Source: Variovorax paradoxus_P (lineage in GTDB: Bacteria > Pseudomonadota > Gammaproteobacteria > Burkholderiales > Burkholderiaceae_C). From it: 64,000 nt of DNA. The stretch lies in the NCBI RefSeq assembly GCF_050627025.1, contig NZ_CP192472.1; one strand, written 5' to 3'. The position numbers and the translations under genes are program-made. Within the stretch, counting starts at the first letter, position 1, and every line of letters begins with the position of its first letter. Below are positions 49,528 to 57,048 of the stretch, piece after piece. A model generated the notes under the pieces. That model made no database searches and was not told the DNA's origin. It saw only the letters and a list, made by a program, of their open reading frames with translations.

Positions 49528-50459
49528 CGACCGCCACCACGCCGCACGCCATTCGCCACTACCTGCAGTTCTCGGACCTCACGGCCGACGAGTACGCCTA
49601 TCTTTTCGATCGCATGGCGATCATCAAGAAGAAGTTCAAGACCTACGAAAAGCACCAGCCGCTCACCGATCGCACGCTGGCGATGATTTTCGAGAAGGCC
49701 AGCACGCGCACCCGCGTGAGCTTCGAGGCGGGCATGTACCAACTGGGCGGCAGCGTGGTGCACCTGACCACGGGCGACAGCCAGCTCGGCCGCGCCGAAC
49801 CCATCGAGGACAGCGCCAAGGTGATCAGCCGCATGGTCGACCTGGTGATGATCCGCACCTATGAGCAAACCAAGATCGACAGCTTTGCCGCGCATTCGCG
49901 CGTGCCGGTGATCAACGGGCTGACCAACGAGTTCCACCCCTGCCAGATCCTTGCGGACATCTTCACGTACATCGAGCATCGTGGCTCGATCCAGGGAAAA
50001 ACCGTGGCCTGGGTGGGTGATGGCAACAACATGGCCAACACATGGCTGCAGGCGAGCGAGATCCTGGGCTTCAAGGTGCATGTGAGCACGCCCAGCGGCT
50101 ACGAAGTCGATCAATCAGTGGCCGGCCTGCGTTCGGCCGACAGCTACGAGGTCTTCAAGGACCCGATGGAAGCCTGCCGCGGCGCCGACCTCGTCACAAC
50201 AGATGTCTGGACCAGCATGGGCTACGAGTCCGAGAACGAGGCCCGCCGCAAGGCCTTTGCCGACTGGTGCGTCGACGAAGACATGATGCGCGTCGCACAG
50301 CCCGATGCCCTCTTCATGCACTGCCTGCCCGCCCACCGCGGAGAAGAAGTGCAGGCCGAAGTCATCGACGGCCCGCAGTCGGTGGTGTGGGACGAGGCCG
50401 AGAACCGGCTCCACGCGCAAAAGGCGCTGATGGAATTCTTGCTGCTCGGCAAGCTGTGA
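49524..50459 (+). CDS. argF: Ornithine carbamoyltransferase
   Basis: A 311-residue OTCase making citrulline from ornithine and carbamoyl phosphate. The carbamoyl-phosphate site STRTRVSFE, HPCQ (as FHPCQILAD), and the ornithine-side HCLPAHRGEE are intact. The start ATGA overlaps the argD stop, so the two are translationally coupled. Confidence 0.97.
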   Translation: MTTATTPHAIRHYLQFSDLTADEYAYLFDRMAIIKKKFKTYEKHQPLTDRTLAMIFEKASTRTRVSFEAGMYQLGGSVVHLTTGDSQLGRAEPIEDSAKVISRMVDLVMIRTYEQTKIDSFAAHSRVPVINGLTNEFHPCQILADIFTYIEHRGSIQGKTVAWVGDGNNMANTWLQASEILGFKVHVSTPSGYEVDQSVAGLRSADSYEVFKDPMEACRGADLVTTDVWTSMGYESENEARRKAFADWCVDEDMMRVAQPDALFMHCLPAHRGEEVQAEVIDGPQSVVWDEAENRLHAQKALMEFLLLGKL

Positions 50460-50482
50460 AAAAAAGCTGAAGGCGCGGCCGC

Positions 50483-50791
50483 GTGTCCCATTGCCAGCAA
50501 TGCGGCGCCTGCTGCGCCAGCTACCGCGTCGATTTCAGCGTGCACGAACTCGATGACAACGGCGGCAAGGTGCCATCGGGCCTTGCCGTCGAAGTGAACC
50601 ATGCCCTGTGCCGCATGCGCGGCACCGACCACACACCCATGCGATGCGCAGCCCTGACCGGCAAGATCGGGCAGTCGGTGGCATGCGGCATCTACGAGTG
50701 GCGGCCCAACCCATGCCATGAGCTGCAGGCCGGCAGCGACGCCTGCGAGCGGGCACGCGCCCGGCACGGGTTGCCCGCCCTGTCCCGCTGA
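50483..50791 (+). CDS. YkgJ-family cysteine-cluster protein
   Basis: A 102-residue protein starting from GTG (a GAAGG site about ten bases upstream). The N-terminal CQQCGACC and later Cys (CRMRG, RCAAL, ACGIYEWRPNPC) fit the YkgJ/CxxCxxCC zinc or iron-sulfur binding family. Function unknown. It lies 23 bases after argF, so it may be part of the arg transcript. Confidence 0.85.
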   Translation: MSHCQQCGACCASYRVDFSVHELDDNGGKVPSGLAVEVNHALCRMRGTDHTPMRCAALTGKIGQSVACGIYEWRPNPCHELQAGSDACERARARHGLPALSR

Positions 50792-50813
50792 GTCGATCAT
50801 CTCGTCACGCCGT

Positions 50814-50833
50814 GTGTTGGAAATAACCGACAC
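50814..50833 (+). promoter_or_regulatory. Inverted repeat ahead of the kyn operon
   Basis: GTGTTGG-N6-CCGACAC (six of seven arm positions paired) with an A/T-only spacer, 32 bases before the kynB ATG. A candidate operator for a kynurenine-responsive regulator; no convincing -10/-35 is visible next to it. Confidence 0.4.
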
Positions 50834-50865
50834 CACGACCCCGCTCCCGGCGCTAACTTTGCGCC

Positions 50866-51519
50866 ATGCGTTCTTTGCAAACTCAACCCCGCATCTGGGA
50901 CATATCACCCCCGGTGCATGAAGGCGCGCCGGTGTTTCCCGGCGACACGCCTTATCAGCAGCGATGGGCGGCAACCATCTCACCGGGCTGCCCGGTGAAC
51001 GTCAGCGAGATCACGCTCTCGCCGCACATCGGAGCGCATGCCGACGCCCCCCTGCACTACGACCCCGAAGGCCAGACGATCGGCCAGGTAGACCTTGCGC
51101 CTTTTCTCGGCACCTGCCGCGTGATCCACGCCATCGCCAAGGGCCCGCTTATCGAATGGGAGCACATCTCCCACGCCATCGACAGCCGGTTGCCCCAGCG
51201 CGTGCTGGTGCGCACCTACGCCACCATGCCCATCGGCCACTGGGATCCGCAGCTCGCGGCCTATGCGCCCTCCACCGTCGAGCGCCTTGCGGCCATGGGC
51301 GTAAAGCTCATCGGCATCGACACGGCCAGCATCGACCCGGCCGACAGCAAGACGCTGGAAAGCCACCAGCGCATCCGCCGCCTCGACCTGCGCGTGCTCG
51401 AGAACCTTGTGCTCGACGATGTGCCCGAAGGCGACTACGAACTCATTGCGCTGCCGCTCAAGCTGGTCAGCGCCGATGCCTCTCCCGTTCGCGCCGTGCT
51501 GCGCGAACTTCCACGCTGA
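50866..51519 (+). CDS. kynB: Arylformamidase (kynurenine formamidase)
   Basis: A 217-residue cyclase-family metalloenzyme hydrolysing N-formylkynurenine to kynurenine and formate. The metal signature H-I-G-A-H-A-D-A-P-L-H is at residues 54-64, as in KynB, and FPGDTPY and GVKLIGIDTASIDPA are typical. It is first in the kyn operon, 11 bases before kynU. No Shine-Dalgarno is visible before the ATG. Confidence 0.95.
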   Translation: MRSLQTQPRIWDISPPVHEGAPVFPGDTPYQQRWAATISPGCPVNVSEITLSPHIGAHADAPLHYDPEGQTIGQVDLAPFLGTCRVIHAIAKGPLIEWEHISHAIDSRLPQRVLVRTYATMPIGHWDPQLAAYAPSTVERLAAMGVKLIGIDTASIDPADSKTLESHQRIRRLDLRVLENLVLDDVPEGDYELIALPLKLVSADASPVRAVLRELPR

Positions 51520-51530
51520 AAACCCGCCCA

Positions 51531-52817
51531 ATGACGACTCTCGAAGACTGCCGCGCACTCGATGCGCAAGACCCGCTGCGCTCGCTGCGCGACCAATTCA
51601 CCCTGCCCCAGGGCGTGATCTACCTCGATGGCAACTCGCTGGGCGTGCTGCCCAAGGCCGCACCTGCGCGCATCGCCCAAGTGGTCGCAGAGGAATGGGG
51701 CCAGGGCCTCATCCGCTCGTGGAACACGGCCAGCTGGTTCGACCTGCCGCAACGCCTCGGCGACAAGGTGGCCCGCCTGATCGGCGCGGCGCCGGGCGAA
51801 GTGGTGTGCACCGACAGCACTTCGGTCAACCTCTACAAGGTGCTCTTCGCAGCACTCTCGCAGCAAAAAGACAGCGGCCGCAAGCTGGTCGTCAGCGAGC
51901 GCAGCAACTTTCCGACCGACCTCTACATCGCCGAATCCTTGTGCCGCGAGCGCGGCTTCACGCTCAAGCTGATCGACGCAGGCGAACTGCAAGGCCCCGG
52001 CTCGGTGCTGACCGATGAGGTAGCCGTGCTGATGCTCACGCACGTGAACTACCGTACCGGCGCCATGCATGACATGAAGGCCATCACCGTCGCAGCGCAC
52101 GCGGCGGGTGCCCTCACGGTGTGGGACCTGGCGCACTCCGCAGGCGCCGTGCCCGTGGGGCTGAACGAAAGCAATGCCGACTACGCCATTGGCTGCGGCT
52201 ACAAGTACCTGAACGGCGGCCCCGGTGCGCCGGCATTCGTGTGGGTTCATACGCGGCATGCCGGCAAGTTCGAGCAACCGCTGTCGGGCTGGTGGGGGCA
52301 CGCGGCGCCTTTCGAATTCACGCCGCACTATCGGCCTGCGCCCGGCGTGGGCCGTTATCTCTGCGGCACACAGCCGATCATCGCGCTGGCAGGGCTCGAA
52401 TGCGGGCTCGACACGGTGCTTGCGGCCGAAGCTTTCGACGGCGGCAAAGGCGGCATGGCCGCCCTGCGTGCAAAGTCGCTCGCGCTTACCGACCTTTTCA
52501 TTGGGCTCGTCGAAGAGCGTTGCGCAGGCCAGGGCCTTTCGCTCGTCACGCCGCGTGAACACGCGCGGCGCGGCTCGCAGGTTTGCCTGAGCCGAAGCGA
52601 AGGCGCCTATGCGATTGTGCAGGCGCTGATTGCGCGCGGCGTCATTGGCGACTACCGCGCTGGCGATTCGCAGATGCCCGACATATTGCGATTCGGCTTC
52701 ACGCCGCTATACCTTGGCTTCGAGGATGTATGGAACTCGGTCGAACACCTGGTGCAGGTGCTCGAATCGGGCGAATGGCAGCGCGAAGAATTCAATCGCA
52801 AGAACGCAGTGACCTGA
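51531..52817 (+). CDS. kynU: Kynureninase
   Basis: A 428-residue PLP enzyme cleaving kynurenine to anthranilate and alanine. It shows YLDGNSLGVLPKAAP, CTDSTSVNLYKVL, VWDLAHSAGAVPVGL and the PLP lysine in GCGYKYLNGGPGAPAF. The length is usual for the family. It follows kynB by 11 bases. Confidence 0.96.
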   Translation: MTTLEDCRALDAQDPLRSLRDQFTLPQGVIYLDGNSLGVLPKAAPARIAQVVAEEWGQGLIRSWNTASWFDLPQRLGDKVARLIGAAPGEVVCTDSTSVNLYKVLFAALSQQKDSGRKLVVSERSNFPTDLYIAESLCRERGFTLKLIDAGELQGPGSVLTDEVAVLMLTHVNYRTGAMHDMKAITVAAHAAGALTVWDLAHSAGAVPVGLNESNADYAIGCGYKYLNGGPGAPAFVWVHTRHAGKFEQPLSGWWGHAAPFEFTPHYRPAPGVGRYLCGTQPIIALAGLECGLDTVLAAEAFDGGKGGMAALRAKSLALTDLFIGLVEERCAGQGLSLVTPREHARRGSQVCLSRSEGAYAIVQALIARGVIGDYRAGDSQMPDILRFGFTPLYLGFEDVWNSVEHLVQVLESGEWQREEFNRKNAVT

Positions 52818-52830
52818 GCACCAAGTACCC

Positions 52831-53316
52831 ATGAAACACAAATTGATCACCCTCTTCGGCTCGCTCCTGATGCTGGCCGCACCGGCCTTCGCACAGCAGA
52901 CGAGCTACACGCTCGACCAGCTAAAGGCTTTTGTCGCCCTCACGCCCGACGCGTTCCGGCAACAGGTCAAGGCCCAAGGTTTTTCGTACGCCGACAAGAC
53001 CGTGACCCCCGAGGTCAGCATGATCGAATACGACAAGGTGGTCGACGATCACACGATCCGCTTCATGAAGTCCACCTACGCGGAAAGCCGCGCCGGCGAA
53101 AACAACATCCAGCTCTCGCTGACCGACAAGGCCGCCTTCGAGCGGCTGGTAAAGGAAGTGCGCGCTGCGGGCTACGCGCCGGCTGAAAAGGGGCGGATTC
53201 CGGGTGGCGAGACTTATCAGGAGTTCAAGCGCAAGAACGATGTCGTGCGTTTCGTCTATCCCGCCAAAGATTCGGTACCGGGCCTCCCCTCCTACACCGC
53301 CGTGGTCTGGCGATGA
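52831..53316 (+). CDS. Exported protein of unknown function inside the kyn operon
   Basis: A 161-residue protein with a clear Sec signal peptide (KLITLFGSLLMLAAPAFA, cleavage before QQTSY). The mature 140 residues are soluble and charged, with no Cys and no recognised domain; helical and strand segments alternate (SYTLDQLKAFVALTPDAFRQQ). It is encoded between kynU and kynA with gaps of 13 and 16 bases, hence co-transcribed, although the pathway is cytoplasmic. I do not recognise it. Confidence 0.85.
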   Translation: MKHKLITLFGSLLMLAAPAFAQQTSYTLDQLKAFVALTPDAFRQQVKAQGFSYADKTVTPEVSMIEYDKVVDDHTIRFMKSTYAESRAGENNIQLSLTDKAAFERLVKEVRAAGYAPAEKGRIPGGETYQEFKRKNDVVRFVYPAKDSVPGLPSYTAVVWR

Positions 53317-53332
53317 TCCACCTGCAAGCATC

Positions 53333-54169
53333 ATGAGCACCGAAAAAATCGTTCACGAAGAAAAGGCGCAGCTGGATTTCAGCGCGTCGATGAGTTACGG
53401 CGACTACCTGCACCTGGACCAGATCCTCAACGCGCAGCATCCGCTCTCGCCGGCTCACGACGAAATGCTGTTCATCGTGCAGCACCAGACCAGCGAGCTC
53501 TGGATGAAGCTCATGCTGCATGAGCTGCGCGCCGCCACGGGTTGCATTGCGCAAGAAAAACTGGCCGATGCCTTCAAGATGCTTGCCCGAGTGAGCCGCA
53601 TCATGGAACAGCTGGTGAGTGCATGGACGGTGCTCTCGACCATGACGCCCCCCGAGTACACGGCCATGCGGCCCTACCTTGCCAACTCGAGCGGCTTTCA
53701 AAGCGCGCAGTACCGCTGCATCGAGTTTGCGCTCGGCAACAAGAACCCTGCCATGCTCAAGCCGCACGCGCACCGGGCCGATCTGCTGGCGCAGGTCGAA
53801 GAAGCCTACCGGTCGCCTTCGCTCTACGACGAATCGCTGAAGCTGCTGGCGCGCCGCGGCCTTGCAGTGCCTGCCGACCATCTCGAGCGCGACTGGACGC
53901 AGCCCTATGAAGTGAGCGACGGCGTCGAGGCCGCATGGCTTACGGTGTACAGAAACCCGCACGACCACTGGGACCTGTACCAACTGGGCGAGAAACTCAC
54001 CGACCTTGAAGACGCTTTCCGGCTCTGGCGTTTTCGCCATGTGACCACAGTGGAACGCGTGATCGGCTTCAAGCGCGGTACTGGCGGCACGGGCGGCGTG
54101 AGCTACCTGCGCAAGATGCTCGACGTGGTGCTGTTCCCTGAAATCTGGAAGCTGCGCACCGATCTGTAG
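53333..54169 (+). CDS. kynA: Tryptophan 2,3-dioxygenase
   Basis: A 278-residue haem dioxygenase opening the indole ring of L-tryptophan to N-formylkynurenine. It shows MSYGDYLHLDQIL, DEMLFIVQHQTSELWMKLMLHE, FQSAQYRCIEFALGNKN and, with the haem-axial His, FRLWRFRHVTTVERVIG, then GTGGTGGVSYL. It is the last kyn gene; no terminator is seen after it. Confidence 0.97.
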   Translation: MSTEKIVHEEKAQLDFSASMSYGDYLHLDQILNAQHPLSPAHDEMLFIVQHQTSELWMKLMLHELRAATGCIAQEKLADAFKMLARVSRIMEQLVSAWTVLSTMTPPEYTAMRPYLANSSGFQSAQYRCIEFALGNKNPAMLKPHAHRADLLAQVEEAYRSPSLYDESLKLLARRGLAVPADHLERDWTQPYEVSDGVEAAWLTVYRNPHDHWDLYQLGEKLTDLEDAFRLWRFRHVTTVERVIGFKRGTGGTGGVSYLRKMLDVVLFPEIWKLRTDL

Positions 54170-54269
54170 CCACGGATCTCCAGTGCAGGCCGCACTTACG
54201 CGGCGCGCCATGCGAGTGCTTGCTCCATTTGCACAAAGCGCTACATTGGCATCAACGGAGGCACTGCCA

Positions 54270-55520
54270 ATGAAAGATGTCCAGTTCTCGCCCGAAGAGC
54301 TTGCTACCCTGCGCGAACATGGCGTTGTCCTGTTCGCGGACCGCGTGATCTTCGATGCGCAGCCGCCGATGCCCGCGCCGCAGATCGCCGCCATACAGGC
54401 CCTCTGCGCAGGGCCGATTCCCGAGCCGCTGATTGAACTGTGGAAGCAAACGGCGGGCGGCCGGCTCGACTACGACCTCTCGCTGCCGATGAACGGCAAC
54501 ATCGAATCCATCAGCTGGTCGGAACTGTTCTGGAACGGCAGCGACGGCTATCGCGATCTGCAGGGCTGGATCGCGCATGAACAGGAACTGGCCGAAGAGG
54601 CTGCCGAGGAAGATGGCCGCGACTGGAGCGGCAAGCTCACGCACCTGCCCTTCGGGGGCTTCGAGTATCTGGACCGGGTTTATGCGGTGGTAGAGCCCGG
54701 CCCCGAACACGGCCACATCACCGCATGGAAGCACGGATTGCCGCCGGCCTGGACGCATGCGCTGCATGAAGACGGCGTAAGCACCATCGCTCCGGATCTC
54801 TACAGCGCCTTCGGGGCACTGCATCTCGACGAAGACCCGCTGGCACCCACCGGCGATTATTTTTCCGGCCAGGCCCTGCTCCAGTACCTGGACGACCGGC
54901 ACCAGGACCATGGCCTGGACCTCGACCTGATGGACAAGCTCGTGGGCTTCTATTGCCGCGCGGTGATCGACTGGCGCACACCGCTGGCCAACGGCACGCT
55001 GCGCCGGCTGCCGGCCACGGCGCGCGCGGCGCTGCACCACGCCATTGCCAGCGACGACGCGGACCTGGTGGCCGAGCTCGCCGCTGCGGGCGTGAGCTTC
55101 GACGGACCGCAGCAGGGAAGTGCGTTGGCCACGGACGTCGCAATAGGCAACAACGCCTTTGCCGCAGCCATGGCGCTGGTCCGTGCGGGCGCTCCGGTGG
55201 CACGCGACGCCCTGCGCAACATCGACGGCCAGATTTCACCCGAGCTGACGAATGCGCTGCTCGTGAACGGGGCCGAGCCGAACGTGGCCGCCATCGTCAA
55301 ATGCGCGGCCTGCGGCGCGCCTGCAAGCGCACACCTGATCGCCGACGCATGCGCGCAAGCCGGTATCGACGTGCCCCCCGCTTTTGCTGCCGAGCGCGAT
55401 GCGCTGCTGGCCGAACTCGAGTCGACGCTGCTGGAGGTGCGCGACGGCTCTCATGGCCACTATCTCGGCCCCGAAGGGTTGGCCGAGCGGATCGGGCACC
55501 TGCAGACTTTCAGGCTCTGA
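54270..55520 (+). CDS. SMI1/KNR4-like protein with C-terminal repeat region
   Basis: A 416-residue cytoplasmic protein. Residues about 30-200 resemble an SMI1/KNR4 (SUKH) domain: IPEPLIELWKQTAGGRLDYDL, then FGGFEYLDRVYAVV. The C-terminal part (LHHAIASDDADLVAELAAAGVSFDG) looks ankyrin-like. SUKH proteins are often immunity proteins to polymorphic toxins, but no toxin gene is nearby. A good GGAGG lies eight bases before the ATG, so this start is preferred over 54183. Confidence 0.8.
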   Translation: MKDVQFSPEELATLREHGVVLFADRVIFDAQPPMPAPQIAAIQALCAGPIPEPLIELWKQTAGGRLDYDLSLPMNGNIESISWSELFWNGSDGYRDLQGWIAHEQELAEEAAEEDGRDWSGKLTHLPFGGFEYLDRVYAVVEPGPEHGHITAWKHGLPPAWTHALHEDGVSTIAPDLYSAFGALHLDEDPLAPTGDYFSGQALLQYLDDRHQDHGLDLDLMDKLVGFYCRAVIDWRTPLANGTLRRLPATARAALHHAIASDDADLVAELAAAGVSFDGPQQGSALATDVAIGNNAFAAAMALVRAGAPVARDALRNIDGQISPELTNALLVNGAEPNVAAIVKCAACGAPASAHLIADACAQAGIDVPPAFAAERDALLAELESTLLEVRDGSHGHYLGPEGLAERIGHLQTFRL

Positions 55521-55541
55521 GAGCCAGCAGCGCGGCAGTCC

Positions 55542-56726
55542 TCAGCCTCCGTACAGCCAAGGCTGGTCCAGCAGCCGCGCGCCCAGCGTGCGCAGGGCAA
55601 GGTCGCGGCCCAGGCGCATGGGGCCGGTGGCATGAAAGACCTGCCCGTTGCGCCGAGCCCTCGCCTGCACCATGGCGTTGCGTTGCCAGCGTGCCTCGGC
55701 ATAGCGGGCAAACGCCGCCGGCACTTCGGCCGCCCCACCATTGCCAAGGGCTTCTGCCAAGGCCACAGCGTCTTCGATGGCCATGCCCGCGCCTTGCGCA
55801 AGGTAAGGCACCATCGGATGCGCGGCGTCGCCCACCAATGCAATGCGCTCGTGCGCCATGTCCGCCGCAGAGGTCAGCGGCGCCCGGTCGCAGAGGGTCC
55901 ACGCGCGCCAGCCAGGCATCGCTTCGAGCAGGGCTTGCAAGGCACGGCCGCTGCGGCCCGTAGCCCGCTGCAGCGCGGCAAGGCTGCTGGCCTGGTCCCA
56001 ATCGCGTGTGTCGCCGGCCGGCGCAGATTCGGCGATTGCCACCACGTTGAGCCAATCGCCGCCGCGCACCGGATAGGCCACCACGTGCAGCCGAGGCCCC
56101 AGCCATACATCGATGCGACGGCGGCGCAGCGCCTGCGGCAGTTCAGCTTGCGCAACGAGCCCGCGCCAGGCCGTGTGGCCTGTGACGCGGGGCGGTTCGG
56201 CCGCCGACGCGGATTCGAGCCGCTGGCGCGCCACGCTCCAGAGTCCGTCTGCACCGACCAGCGCCTCACCCTCCCAGGCGCGCGCACGGCTGCTCGATAT
56301 GCAGACGAGGTCGTCGCTCATTTCGATCTGCGCAATGCGGGCGTCGGTCACCAGGGTGCCCTTACCTTGCGACTTCACCGCTTCGAGCAGCAAAGCGTGC
56401 AGATCGGCACGATGGACGCAGAGGTAAGGGGCGCCATAGCGCACGTGCATGGCATCACCCAGTTGCATGCGGGCCAACTCGGCCCCGCTGCCGGCGCTTT
56501 GCACCACCAGCGCTTCGGGGCGCGCGGCAATGGCATCGACGCCCTTGCCCACGCCCAGTTGCTGAAGACGCCGCGTGACGTTCGGCCCGATCTGGATGCC
56601 CGCGCCGATTTCGGCAAATGCAGCCGCTTGTTCGAAGACATCGACGCGATGGCGGCCACGGGACAGCGCCAGCGCGGTAGCGAGCCCCCCGATGCCGCCG
56701 CCGGCGACGAGGATGTGTGCAGGCAT
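55542..56726 (-). CDS. FAD-dependent monooxygenase (salicylate/3-hydroxybenzoate hydroxylase type)
   Basis: A 394-residue group A flavoprotein hydroxylase. The FAD motif GGGIGGLATALAL is at the N-terminus, GADGLWSVARQ is the DG motif, and GDAAHPMVPYLAQGAGMAIEDA is the second FAD motif. It hydroxylates an aromatic ring with NAD(P)H; salicylate-, kynurenate- or hydroxybenzoate-like substrates are possible. It lies downstream of the feo genes on the minus strand, 6 bases from the Cys-rich gene, but need not be functionally linked. Confidence 0.9.
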   Translation of the reverse strand: MPAHILVAGGGIGGLATALALSRGRHRVDVFEQAAAFAEIGAGIQIGPNVTRRLQQLGVGKGVDAIAARPEALVVQSAGSGAELARMQLGDAMHVRYGAPYLCVHRADLHALLLEAVKSQGKGTLVTDARIAQIEMSDDLVCISSSRARAWEGEALVGADGLWSVARQRLESASAAEPPRVTGHTAWRGLVAQAELPQALRRRRIDVWLGPRLHVVAYPVRGGDWLNVVAIAESAPAGDTRDWDQASSLAALQRATGRSGRALQALLEAMPGWRAWTLCDRAPLTSAADMAHERIALVGDAAHPMVPYLAQGAGMAIEDAVALAEALGNGGAAEVPAAFARYAEARWQRNAMVQARARRNGQVFHATGPMRLGRDLALRTLGARLLDQPWLYGG

Positions 56727-56732
56727 CGGCCT

Positions 56733-57020
56733 TTAGCGGCTGTGCGTGGACAGCGGGCCGCGGCCGGCTTCTTCGGCGTGTTTCCTGTCGGTGGCCTTGG
56801 GTCCGCAACTGCCGCAGCTGTCGCAGGAGCCGCAGCCTGAAGTCTTGGCGAGCGACGCCGCCAGTTGGTCCGCGCGTTCCTGGTCGACAAGGCCCGCACG
56901 ATGGCTGCCGGCCGCGAGCTTCTGCGCGGCACTGCGCCGCCAGCCAGCGGGCATCCAGCGCCACACCGCGTACAACGCGGCAGCGGCGACGATCAATCCG
57001 ACGATCAGTTGCTGTGCCAT
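56733..57020 (-). CDS. Small Cys-rich single-span protein next to feoB
   Basis: A 95-residue protein with one N-terminal membrane helix (LIVGLIVAAAALYAVWRW) and a soluble part carrying the Cys cluster CGSCDSCGSC. It is encoded 28 bases after feoB in the same direction. Short membrane-anchored Cys-rich proteins often end feo operons in the place of FeoC; a role in ferrous-iron transport is inferred. Confidence 0.82.
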   Translation of the reverse strand: MAQQLIVGLIVAAAALYAVWRWMPAGWRRSAAQKLAAGSHRAGLVDQERADQLAASLAKTSGCGSCDSCGSCGPKATDRKHAEEAGRGPLSTHSR

Positions 57021-57048
57021 ATCTTCTTAAAGCCTTTCATTGCAGGTT

